A stretch of 64,000 bases of DNA. It comes from Desulfovibrio inopinatus DSM 10711. Its GTDB lineage: Bacteria > Desulfobacterota > Desulfovibrionia > Desulfovibrionales > Desulfovibrionaceae. Within the stretch, counting starts at the first letter, position 1. Every line of letters starts with the position of its first letter. Location: the NCBI RefSeq assembly GCF_000429305.1, contig NZ_KE386882.1, positions 62,001-126,000 on the forward strand, read 5' to 3'. The notes under the pieces are model-generated. The model searched no databases, had not been told where the DNA came from, and saw only the letters and a list, made by a program, of their open reading frames with translations. The translations under genes and the position numbers were made by a program. Below are positions 28,633-36,858 of this stretch, one piece after another.

Positions 28633-30450
28633 ATGCCGTTTGTGGCCATTTTGGGCCTGATGCTTGTTCTTCTTTGCGCAGGCTGCAAAAAAAATGGCGT
28701 TGAAGTACATGATCCGTTTTTTGATCAATGGAAAGCCATGGCGCAAAAATCCAAAGGCTATTCTCCACGTCAAGAATCGCGCGCCATTGAGTATTCTCAA
28801 GCCGCTGTGACCCCTATTACGCCGGTCAAAACAGAACCGACACATCCGCCATTGCCGACCAACCCCATTACGTTAAAGCTCAACAACGCGGAATTGGCGT
28901 CGGTGTTGCGTTCTTTGGCACGTGCTGGAAGTGTCAACCTGGTTCTCTCCTCATCCATTGCCTCTGGAAAAGTCTCGAACACCTCGGCATCGACCGCGGA
29001 GACCCAATCAGCATCTTCAAATTCAGGAAATAGACAGGGAGATTCGGAAAACAACCAGAGACAATCGACTCAAGAGACAACGGAAAATACAACGTTGCGC
29101 CCGGTGAGCCTGAATGTATCCAATGCCCCCTGGAACTCTGTTTTTGAAAGTCTTCTTCTTGCCAACGGCCTGTCATATAAATGGGATGGTCCAATATTGC
29201 GGGTGCTCTCCATAGACGACCTCAACCGCGAAAACGAACTCAAAAAAGCGCAGGAAGAAAGTATCAAGCAGGTTGTGCGGCTCAAAGAAGCCGAACCTTT
29301 GGTCACCTTGCAGGTTGATATCCAATATGCAGACTTGGATGAGTTGTATAACACGGTCAACAACTACCTTGGCCAATCTTCCGATATGGCAAAAGACGGC
29401 GGAGACGCACAACAAGGGGCGTCTCAACAACGCGTTAGCGGCAGCATCCAAGGATCGGTTGTCGCGGACAAGCACAGCAACTCGCTGATCATCCAGGCCG
29501 CCCAAACCGATGCCGAACAAATTGTGAAACTCATTTCCAAACTCGATCGACCGCGGTCGCAAATAACCCTCAGGGCATATATTATTGAAACAACGAAAGA
29601 AACCGCACGACAACTTGGCGTGCAATGGGGTGGTATTTTCCGCACGGGGCTGGCCGGTCAAAATTTTTGGGCCGCACCAGGCGGAACAGGCACCGCGGCG
29701 ACCGATCCATTATCCGGCAGTTCAACACCCTACTATGGTCCCGGGCAATCCGGGCAGGGGTATGGCCTCAACTTTCCTGGAGGCATCAATATTGACCCGA
29801 CCACCGGCCTTGGCGCCGAAGGTATGGCTCTGGATTTTCTCTTTGGTCGCATTGGGGAGAATATTCTTGAACTGCAACTCACGGCCCTAGCAGAAGACGG
29901 CAAGGTCAATATTCTCTCCTCGCCCTCCATTACCACCCTGGAAAATCAGACGGCCTACACGGAAAATGGACGCAAAATTCCGTATGTGTCCACGTCGCAA
30001 AACGGCACGAACGTTGAGTTCATCGATGCCGTTCTACGTCTTGAAATGACACCGCATATTGTTGATGGACACAACCTCCGCATGAAAGTGCTCGTCAAAA
30101 ACGACCAGGTGGATGAAAACAAAAACAACTGGGTGCAAGGCAACCCCCCGGTCATCAAAAAACAGACAGAAACATCGCTTATTGTTGAAGATGGAGAGAC
30201 TATCGTCATTTCCGGTTTGACCAAAAACGTCATTCAAGACAGCGATTCCGGGGTTCCATTCCTCAAAGATGTTCCGGGATTGGGCTATGCATTCAAATCG
30301 ACGGCGAAAAGCGAAGAGATGGAGGAAGTGCTTGTTTTCATCACCCCGCACATCCTGCCGCAGCGAGCGCTGGCACATGGACCGACAGTCTCCACGCCAG
30401 ACCCGGAAAACTTGATGTCCAAATACTCACTGCAATCAACTGCAGAATAA
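28633..30450 (+). CDS. Lipoprotein secretin, PilQ/MshL type
   Basis: Outer-membrane secretin, 605 residues from the ATG at 28633 (AGAAGGG five bases upstream); an in-frame ATG at 28591 is an alternative. The signal peptide ends in a lipobox-like LCAGC, so it is likely acylated and may need no separate pilotin. After a Ser/Thr/Gln-rich segment comes a STN/N0-like domain (about 160-260), an N1 domain, then the secretin core (RAYIIETTKETARQLGVQWGG to VFITPHIL). The conserved IVEDGETIVISGLTKN and VPFLKDVPGLGYAFKS are intact. Its partner is the PilP-like protein immediately upstream. Confidence 0.9.
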   Translation: MPFVAILGLMLVLLCAGCKKNGVEVHDPFFDQWKAMAQKSKGYSPRQESRAIEYSQAAVTPITPVKTEPTHPPLPTNPITLKLNNAELASVLRSLARAGSVNLVLSSSIASGKVSNTSASTAETQSASSNSGNRQGDSENNQRQSTQETTENTTLRPVSLNVSNAPWNSVFESLLLANGLSYKWDGPILRVLSIDDLNRENELKKAQEESIKQVVRLKEAEPLVTLQVDIQYADLDELYNTVNNYLGQSSDMAKDGGDAQQGASQQRVSGSIQGSVVADKHSNSLIIQAAQTDAEQIVKLISKLDRPRSQITLRAYIIETTKETARQLGVQWGGIFRTGLAGQNFWAAPGGTGTAATDPLSGSSTPYYGPGQSGQGYGLNFPGGINIDPTTGLGAEGMALDFLFGRIGENILELQLTALAEDGKVNILSSPSITTLENQTAYTENGRKIPYVSTSQNGTNVEFIDAVLRLEMTPHIVDGHNLRMKVLVKNDQVDENKNNWVQGNPPVIKKQTETSLIVEDGETIVISGLTKNVIQDSDSGVPFLKDVPGLGYAFKSTAKSEEMEEVLVFITPHILPQRALAHGPTVSTPDPENLMSKYSLQSTAE

Positions 30451-30463
30451 TACGACGTTCTTA

Positions 30464-30502
30464 GGAAACCGTGACCATCCCCACCTGCTGGTCACGGTTT
30501 CC
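30464..30502 (+). terminator. Long intergenic hairpin between secretin and PilB genes
   Basis: A perfect 14-base-pair stem (GGAAACCGTGACCA, 30464-30477, with TGGTCACGGTTTCC, 30489-30502) around an 11-base loop. No T-run follows, and the next gene begins 17 bases later, so this may act as a partial terminator, mRNA processing site or stability element that sets the stoichiometry of secretin versus ATPase. Confidence 0.7.
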
Positions 30503-30519
30503 CTCGCCCTGGAGAATAC

Positions 30520-32220
30520 ATGCGCAAAAAACCGTTGCGACTTGGCGAAATGCTTGTCAATGCCGGCCTCATTAGCGAAGAAGAACTTCAACACGCCCTT
30601 GTAGATAGCCGCGCAAACAACCTCAAACTCGGACAACAAATCGTCCGCCAGGGCACGCTCAAAGAAGAGGAGATTCTTACTGTTCTCGGCCAACAGATGA
30701 ATCTCGAACTCTACACCCCAAATCGCTATACTGTTGAGGTCGGGCTTTCGGCCATTCTTCCGGCTGATCTGGCCATGAAATTCAAGGTTGCGCCGTTACA
30801 AAAAGACGGACACCTGCTCAAACTCGCTATGAATGACCCTCTTGATCTCGGGGCCATCGACGCCGTGGAAGTTTTCACCAACTGCGAGGTCGAGCCGGTT
30901 ATTTGCAGCGAGAAAGAGCTTGGTCAGCTCTCCAACTCCATTTATGGCATGGCCGCCGGGATGGATGGGGTTATCGACAGCATACAGGCGCTTGCTGTCG
31001 ATGAAGAAACAGCCGTCGGCGAAAGCGACGAACATGTCGGCAATCTGCAGGATATGGCTGAAGAAGCGCCTGTTATTCGCCTTGTCAACTCCCTCCTCAG
31101 TCAGGCCGTTCGTGAAGGGGCCAGCGATGTGCACATCAGCCCGGAACAGAAATCCGTCCAAATTCGATTCCGCATCGACGGCAAGCTGAAGGAATATCCA
31201 GCGCCGTCCAAGAACATGATCTTGCCGATCATTTCGCGTGTTAAGATTTTAGCCAAAATGGATATCGCCATCACCCGCATTCCCCAGGATGGGCGGTTTA
31301 CCGTCATTATGGAGAATCGCGAAATCAATATCCGCGTCTCGACACTCCCCACAATCTATGGGGAAAACCTGGTCATGCGTCTGCTCGATATGTCATCCGG
31401 AGGACTCACCTTGAGCGACCTCGGCATGAGCACATTGGATATGGACAAAATCCATGAGGTCATCATCAAACCGCACGGCATGATCTTGTCCACCGGACCG
31501 ACAGGGAGTGGGAAGTCCACATCATTGTATGCCATTTTGAGAGAGATCAATCGCCCTGATATTAATATTATCACGCTTGAAGATCCGGTTGAATATCGAC
31601 TTGCCAACATTCGTCAGGTCCAACTCAACACCAAGGCCGGCATGACATTCGTGAGCGGCTTGCGGTCCATTCTGCGACAAGACCCTGATGTCATCATGGT
31701 CGGTGAAATTCGGGATGGTGAAACTGCCAACATTGCCACCCAAGCTGCGCTCACCGGTCACCGCGTCTTCAGTACGGTCCATACCAATAATGCAGCCGGC
31801 GCCGTCACTCGTCTTATCGACATGGGTATTGAACCCTTTCTCGTCGCGTCGGTGCTCCTTGTTTCGTTTGCGCAACGCCTTGTGCGCTCCATCTGCCCGC
31901 AATGCAAAGAATCATATCGACCAAGCCCCAATGTCCTCAAAGCATGGGGAATGGAAGAATACGCAGACCGAAACTTTATGCGCGGGAAAGGCTGCTATTA
32001 TTGTGGAAACACCGGGTATAAAGGACGTACTGGACTGTTTGAAGTCTTATTGGTCGACGACGAAATCCAGGAACTTATCCTTGAACGCGCCTCTGCCTCG
32101 CTCATCAACCAGAATGCAATCAGCCGCGGGGTATTGCACTTATTGAGAGATGACGCCAAAAATAAAATTCTCAGCGGCAAAACAACGTTTGAAGAAGCGG
32201 CTTCTGCTGTTATGGTGTAG
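30520..32220 (+). CDS. pilB: Pilus assembly ATPase PilB/MshE type
   Basis: A 566-residue hexameric extension ATPase. Residues 1-150 form the MshE-type N-terminal domain (LGEMLVNAGLISEEELQHAL), which in related proteins can bind cyclic-di-GMP. The core has Walker A TGPTGSGKSTSLYA, the Asp box EDPVEYRL, Walker B DPDVIMVGEIRDGET and a zinc site made by CPQC near residue 462 and CYYC near 492. Located with PilC next to the secretin, it powers pilin polymerisation in the inner membrane. The ribosome binding site GGAG lies before the ATG. Overall close to PilB/MshE and distinct from the second GspE-type gene at 47.4 kb. Confidence 0.92.
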   Translation: MRKKPLRLGEMLVNAGLISEEELQHALVDSRANNLKLGQQIVRQGTLKEEEILTVLGQQMNLELYTPNRYTVEVGLSAILPADLAMKFKVAPLQKDGHLLKLAMNDPLDLGAIDAVEVFTNCEVEPVICSEKELGQLSNSIYGMAAGMDGVIDSIQALAVDEETAVGESDEHVGNLQDMAEEAPVIRLVNSLLSQAVREGASDVHISPEQKSVQIRFRIDGKLKEYPAPSKNMILPIISRVKILAKMDIAITRIPQDGRFTVIMENREINIRVSTLPTIYGENLVMRLLDMSSGGLTLSDLGMSTLDMDKIHEVIIKPHGMILSTGPTGSGKSTSLYAILREINRPDINIITLEDPVEYRLANIRQVQLNTKAGMTFVSGLRSILRQDPDVIMVGEIRDGETANIATQAALTGHRVFSTVHTNNAAGAVTRLIDMGIEPFLVASVLLVSFAQRLVRSICPQCKESYRPSPNVLKAWGMEEYADRNFMRGKGCYYCGNTGYKGRTGLFEVLLVDDEIQELILERASASLINQNAISRGVLHLLRDDAKNKILSGKTTFEEAASAVMV

Positions 32221-32386
32221 CAAATTCAAACAGGCGATGTGTCCTTTCACCTCTGCGAGTATGCAAGTCCACATCGTTTGCATACACGGCAGGATGCAAA
32301 GAAAGACAGATATTTCTTCAACGTAACCGGTCTGACAAGGCGCAAGAGTCGTTGTTTCGTATTGTGGTTTCCGGAGGCATTGTACA

Positions 32387-33619
32387 GTGGCCAAAAAACT
32401 CTATGTCTATAACGCACTGAATGAAAATGGATCTTCGGTCACAGGAGAAATCGAAGCCGAATCCGACGATGCCGCACGCCTCAAAGTATCGGGACTCGGC
32501 TATATCCCCATTAAAGTAGAGTCCGGAGTCAGAGCAACCTCCCACGCCGGAGGGCGTGCAGCGTTGAGCATTCGATTGACCAGGGTCAAAGCACAAGACT
32601 TGATTCTGTTCACCAAGCAACTTCGAACAATGCTCAAGGCCGGTATCGGCGTTCTCGAACTGTTACGCATTCTCGAACAACAAACGGAAAATAAAAAACT
32701 CAAATATGTCTGTCTCGTCATGGCAGACGACATACGTAAAGGTGCCAGTATTTCTGTAGCCTTTGCCAAGCACCCTTCTGTCTTTTCATCACTCTATGTC
32801 AGTATGATCAAAGCCGGCGAAGCCGCTGGGTCACTTCCAGAAGTGCTTGATCGACTGATTTATATTATTGAGCATGAAAACAAAGTAAAAAGTGATATCC
32901 GCTCTGCCATGCAATATCCAATCATTGTTGTCCTTGCATTGGGGGTTGCTTTTTTTGTTTTACTTACTGTTGTTATTCCAAATTTTGTCAACTTGTTCAA
33001 AAAGGCCAAAATTGAACTCCCCATGCCGACAAAAGTTGCCCTTGGCCTCTATCACTTTTTGTCACAATATGGATTCTTTCTTTTTATCGCTCTTGTCGCG
33101 ATTATTGTTGTTTTACGATTCTATATCAAAACCGACGACGGGAAAGTCAAAAAAGATGCCTTTCTTATGCACCTTCCTGTACTTGGTTCTCTCTTTATCA
33201 AGGCGGCGATGTCCCGATTTGCATCCATTTTTGCAATTCTTCAGGCCAGCGGCGTAACCGCGCTGCAATCCATGGAGATATTGTCGGACACAATTGGTAA
33301 TGCGGCGATCTCACGAGAGTTCAGTAAAATCTCAGAATTGCTCAAACAAGGCCGTGGTATTTCGGCTCCTTTAAGAAAGGCGAAGTACTTCACCCCCATG
33401 GTGATCAACATGGTGGCCATTGGTGAAGAAACAGGGAACCTTGACGACATGATGAATGCTGTTGCCACGCACTATGATGATGAAGTGAAGTATGCTGTAT
33501 CGAACCTGAGTGAAGCCTTGGGCCCATTTCTCGTCGTCGGTTTGGCCGCTGTGGTCGGTTTCTTTGCACTCGCCATTTTTATGCCCATGTGGGACATGAC
33601 CAAGATGGTCAAAATGTAA
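32387..33619 (+). CDS. pilC: Inner-membrane platform protein PilC/GspF type
   Basis: A 410-residue polytopic protein of the T2SSF family, with a basic/acidic N-terminal cytoplasmic domain and two repeated GspF domains, each followed by hydrophobic helices (near 168-190, 218-240 and 378-402). Conserved FTKQLRTMLKAGIGVLELL and MINMVAIGEETGNLDDMM motifs are present. The start is GTG, with CCGGAGG ten bases upstream. It works with PilB to assemble pilin subunits. Confidence 0.93.
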   Translation: MAKKLYVYNALNENGSSVTGEIEAESDDAARLKVSGLGYIPIKVESGVRATSHAGGRAALSIRLTRVKAQDLILFTKQLRTMLKAGIGVLELLRILEQQTENKKLKYVCLVMADDIRKGASISVAFAKHPSVFSSLYVSMIKAGEAAGSLPEVLDRLIYIIEHENKVKSDIRSAMQYPIIVVLALGVAFFVLLTVVIPNFVNLFKKAKIELPMPTKVALGLYHFLSQYGFFLFIALVAIIVVLRFYIKTDDGKVKKDAFLMHLPVLGSLFIKAAMSRFASIFAILQASGVTALQSMEILSDTIGNAAISREFSKISELLKQGRGISAPLRKAKYFTPMVINMVAIGEETGNLDDMMNAVATHYDDEVKYAVSNLSEALGPFLVVGLAAVVGFFALAIFMPMWDMTKMVKM

Positions 33620-33633
33620 CCTCAAGACGTGGT

Positions 33634-34962
33634 ATGAATAAAAAAAAGAATGCTCCGCGTTATGAAATAGGTTTACGGATTCTTGTCCCACTTATCGTTG
33701 GGGGGGCAACATTCATTGCAGTCATGTCTATTCTTTCAAGTGACATCCTGCAGCATTTCAAATCGATCGCCAATCAAACTCTCTTTACAGCGACCGTGGC
33801 CGGCACCATATCCCTTTTGGGGTCGGGTATAGCTGTCAGTATTTTCCTTCGTCCTATTTCCCAGTTTATGAAAGAAGCGCAAGCCGGACTGGAACATACA
33901 CGTCCACCTGAGAAACAACGCACACGCGTTGACCTGGAACAATTCGAGCGCGTTTCGCAGCAAGTGACACAGGTTCTGAACAAGCTCGATGCAAAGGCTT
34001 ATTTTCCTGATTTCAAAGGCGAATCGCGCGCCCTACGAGGCTTACTGAAACAGGTTTTAGAAGTTGCTGGAAGCAATGCCACGGTGCTGATCACCGGAGA
34101 ATCCGGGACAGGTAAGGAGCTGGTGGCTCAGGGGGTGCACGCACAAAGTCGGAGAGCAGAGAAACCGTTCATCGCCATCAACTGCGCAGCCATTGCGTCG
34201 GGAATCTTGGAAAGCGAGTTGTTTGGACATGAAAAAGGTGCTTTTACCGGTGCAATCGCCAATAAAAAAGGCAAATTTGAACTTGCACATGGGGGGACCC
34301 TTTTTCTTGATGAAATCGGCGATATGCCGATGGAAACACAAGCAAAGATATTACGCGTTATTGAAACCGGATGCGTTGAGCGTGTCGGCGGTGTCAAAAC
34401 ACACCACATTGATGTACGCATTGTCGCCGCGACAAACCATGATCTCAAATCCAAAATTCAACGCGGAGAATTTCGAGAAGACCTGTTCCATCGACTCAAT
34501 GTCTTTCCTATACTTGTCCCGCCCCTTCGTGAGCGACGAGAAGATATTCCTGCTCTCGCTGATTTTTTTCTCGAAAAAGCTGAAAAAAGCCAAACGTTAT
34601 CGGCTGAGGCCTTGGCGCTTCTCATGACGTATGATTATCCTGGAAATGTCCGTGAACTAAAGAACATTGTTGAACGATCATCGGTACGGGCCTCTGTACA
34701 AACAGCAATTGCACCAGATATTCTTCCGGAAGAAATCGTGGGGTCACTGCTCCCTCACACTACGCCTCAGCTCGAAACCTTCTCAACATCCAGCACCAAT
34801 CTTGATGCAAAACTCGCAGCTTATGAAAAAGGCCTCATCGAAGCTGCACTGTCACAAACTCAGGGCATCCAGAATACAGCCGCGGAACTTCTTGGCATCA
34901 AACCACGAAGTCTCTGGCACCGTGTGAAGAAGCATGGAATTGAACCGACATCATTTAAATGA
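33634..34962 (+). CDS. Membrane-anchored sigma-54-dependent transcription activator
   Basis: A 442-residue regulator. Two N-terminal membrane helices (about 14-33 and 48-68) bracket a short periplasmic loop, and a HAMP-like segment (IFLRPISQFMKEAQAGLE) follows, where usual activators have a receiver domain. The AAA+ core (about 130-365) has Walker A ITGESGTGKELVAQ, the sigma-54-contacting GAFTGA loop and the EIGDMP Walker B region; a Fis-type helix-turn-helix ends the protein. No His-Asp phosphorelay input is present. The ATG at 33634 is chosen (GACGTGGT upstream). It lies between pilC and the pilin with a near-consensus -24/-12 promoter, suggesting that it controls pilin expression. Confidence 0.88.
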   Translation: MNKKKNAPRYEIGLRILVPLIVGGATFIAVMSILSSDILQHFKSIANQTLFTATVAGTISLLGSGIAVSIFLRPISQFMKEAQAGLEHTRPPEKQRTRVDLEQFERVSQQVTQVLNKLDAKAYFPDFKGESRALRGLLKQVLEVAGSNATVLITGESGTGKELVAQGVHAQSRRAEKPFIAINCAAIASGILESELFGHEKGAFTGAIANKKGKFELAHGGTLFLDEIGDMPMETQAKILRVIETGCVERVGGVKTHHIDVRIVAATNHDLKSKIQRGEFREDLFHRLNVFPILVPPLRERREDIPALADFFLEKAEKSQTLSAEALALLMTYDYPGNVRELKNIVERSSVRASVQTAIAPDILPEEIVGSLLPHTTPQLETFSTSSTNLDAKLAAYEKGLIEAALSQTQGIQNTAAELLGIKPRSLWHRVKKHGIEPTSFK

Positions 34963-35104
34963 AAGATTTTTAGTGGTCTATTCTACCAATTATACCATCA
35001 CATATTGAAGATATGTACTTCAAAATTTGGAGATCAACACAAACACCTATACATAGACAAACTCTAATACACTAAATTAAAAGGAAATAAGACAGACATT
35101 ACGT

Positions 35105-35122
35105 TTTGCATGTTTTTTGCTT
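35105..35122 (+). promoter_or_regulatory. Candidate sigma-54 promoter of the first pilin
   Basis: TTTGCATG-N4-TTGCTT (35105-35122) matches the sigma-54 consensus TTGGCACG-N4-TTGCW in spacing and at most positions; the first G of the -24 GG pair is T here. The -12 GC is intact. It lies about 60 bases before the pilin ATG and immediately downstream of the sigma-54 activator gene. Confidence 0.5.
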
Positions 35123-35183
35123 CAATTGCATTGCCCACAATGGATGCGTTTTTACCGTGTCAACTCAAAAGAAGGACTTGTTC

Positions 35184-35621
35184 ATGCAAGAAAAAGAAAT
35201 GAAAAAAAACGAAAAGCAACGAGGCTTTACCCTCATTGAAATTATCTCCGTATTGGTCATTTTGGGGGTTCTGGCTGCTGTCGCTGTTCCGAGGTTTACC
35301 GATCTCACGGAAGATGCAAGGAACAAAGCAGCTTTACAAGCTGTGGCAGAAGGTCAATCCAGACTCTCAATGGCTGTTGCTAAACTCATCCTCGAGGGGA
35401 ATACGGAACCAAATGCTTCAGCCGTAGTAAAAAAAGCTGGAGCTGGAGCTGAAGAGAAAACACTGGATATTGGAGACTATACATTGACTTTTGATCCAAA
35501 CGATACAAAGCAGACTGTTGCAATTAAAGCTACTGGCGATAAAGACACAAATGCCAATGGCTCAGAAGCGACAGGGACTTGGACTTCACCTATTGAAGCA
35601 AAACCTACACCTACACCATAA
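35184..35621 (+). CDS. Type IV pilin/pseudopilin (probable major pilin)
   Basis: A 145-residue prepilin. The charged leader ends at a prepilin peptidase site, QRG/FTLIEIISVLVILGVLAAVAVPRF, with Glu5 of the mature form. The body is short and the C-terminus ends in PTPTP. The ATG at 35184 has AAGGA seven bases upstream. It lies behind the sigma-54 activator and a likely sigma-54 promoter and ahead of a hairpin, as expected for an abundant pilin; the major-pilin role is inference. Confidence 0.88.
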   Translation: MQEKEMKKNEKQRGFTLIEIISVLVILGVLAAVAVPRFTDLTEDARNKAALQAVAEGQSRLSMAVAKLILEGNTEPNASAVVKKAGAGAEEKTLDIGDYTLTFDPNDTKQTVAIKATGDKDTNANGSEATGTWTSPIEAKPTPTP

Positions 35622-35636
35622 AGCAATACGAACCAT

Positions 35637-35665
35637 ACGGGTGTACCGTCTATCGGTACACCCGT
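35637..35665 (+). terminator. Intergenic hairpin between the two pilin genes
   Basis: A perfect 12-base-pair stem (ACGGGTGTACCG / CGGTACACCCGT) with a five-base loop sits 16 bases after the first pilin stop and ends 10 bases before the next start. No T-run follows. Probably a transcript 3'-end stabiliser or attenuator that makes the first pilin more abundant. Confidence 0.75.
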
Positions 35666-35675
35666 CCGATATTCA

Positions 35676-36098
35676 ATGAAGACAACAAAAGATACTCACC
35701 AATCAAGACGAAATACTTTGGCACTGAATGGTTTTACTTTAGTAGAACTGCTCTCTGTTCTCGTACTCATTGCAATACTCACAACATTCTTTATTGGACG
35801 TTATACAGACCTTATTTCTCAATCTCAAAGACAAGCGTCTCAAGCTGCACTTGCAGAAGCATATTCACGCTGCTCAGCTGCTGTTTCAAGATTAATTTTT
35901 ACAAATAAAGCATGGCCAGAAGGCAATGAAATAACTGCATTTCTCATCGACAACAACGATGAAGACCTTGGAGATTACACAGCAACATATACATTTAAAG
36001 ATGATAGCTCTGAAATTTCTATCGAAATAGCAAGAAAAACAACTGCGGGAGCTGCACAGACACTGTTAACTGGCTCTTGGCCTTATTCACCAGATTGA
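35676..36098 (+). CDS. Second pilin/pseudopilin
   Basis: A 140-residue prepilin with the peptidase site ALNG/FTLVELLSVLVLIAILTTFFIGRYTDL. The region before the ATG has no Shine-Dalgarno and is occupied by the hairpin of the upstream gene, so translation may be weak. The mature body ends in TGSWPYSPD, similar in form to the first pilin (TGTWTSP near its end), so the two are probably paralogues. Its 3' end overlaps the convergent glycosyltransferase remnant by 16 bases. Confidence 0.85.
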   Translation: MKTTKDTHQSRRNTLALNGFTLVELLSVLVLIAILTTFFIGRYTDLISQSQRQASQAALAEAYSRCSAAVSRLIFTNKAWPEGNEITAFLIDNNDEDLGDYTATYTFKDDSSEISIEIARKTTAGAAQTLLTGSWPYSPD

Positions 36099-36858
36099 GA
36101 CTGACTCAGAACAACCCAAAATCGTACACATTGACAAGCAGCATCCCATATTTTCTTTGCTCCTGCCGCACCGCTCAATGAAGAAGTATCTCTCAATGCA
36201 TTCCACACGACTGGCATTTGAGCGATGTGTAATTTTGCCTTCACACTGAGACCACACACAAGCACATTCGGAGCAAACGTATCCTCCGGAATATGCTGAA
36301 CAATACCAGCTAACGCTTCACTCCGCATCAGTCGATACGGCACGTTCACGTCTTTGATATTGCCACCGAAGCACCACCTCACGAGCGTTCGGGCGCCCCA
36401 AGTGGCGAGTTTTCTGATGAGAGGGATTTTCTTCCCGTACGATAGCCGAGAAGTAAATCATAGTCTTCGCGCTTTTCCCACAGTTCGGGGAAATGTTCGG
36501 GGCCGATCTCTCCATCGGAATCTGTTTGGAATATCCACGGCACATGGAGATGTTCGCGGTAGGCCGCTAGAATCGTCGGGCCATGTCCCCAATTTTCCTT
36601 ACGATCATGCAGCACGACGCAGGGATGCATCGCTTCAACGTCTCGCACCACTTCTGCCGTATTATCGGTTGAACCGTCATTATAGACATGCAGCTCATAG
36701 TCAAGAGACAGCGCGTCCTGCATGCTTACCCAATCCATGAGGACGCCTTTGATGGCGTCTTCTTCGTTGTAGACGGGCATGATGATGGCAAGATGCAATA
36801 ATGTTGATTGTTGGTTCAAATCAATACCAATGCTCTTTTGCATAGTTTGACAAGACAT
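36083..36858 (-). pseudogene. Frameshifted GT2 family glycosyltransferase
   Basis: Two frames together encode a family 2 glycosyltransferase of about 258 residues. The first frame (36858 to 36379) carries the GT2 start (LAIIMPVYNEEDAIKGVLMDW), YNDGSTDNTAEVV and the DSDG motif, then stops after GYRTGRKSLSSENSPLGAPERS. The continuation is in the -1 frame (KIPLIRKLATWGARTLVRW, then NIKDVNVPYRLM) down to 36083. The shift maps near 36431-36437 in a stretch GGAAGAAAAT. It follows the PilX-like gene with a 38-base overlap, so it was part of the same operon. It may be a real mutation or a sequencing error; a good ribosomal slippery heptamer is not seen. Confidence 0.8.

Noticed and set aside
36420-36445. 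Programmed -1 ribosomal frameshift in the glycosyltransferase
   Set aside because: The zero-frame codons at the junction (AGA AAA) do not form a slippery heptamer, so a mutation or sequencing error is more likely.
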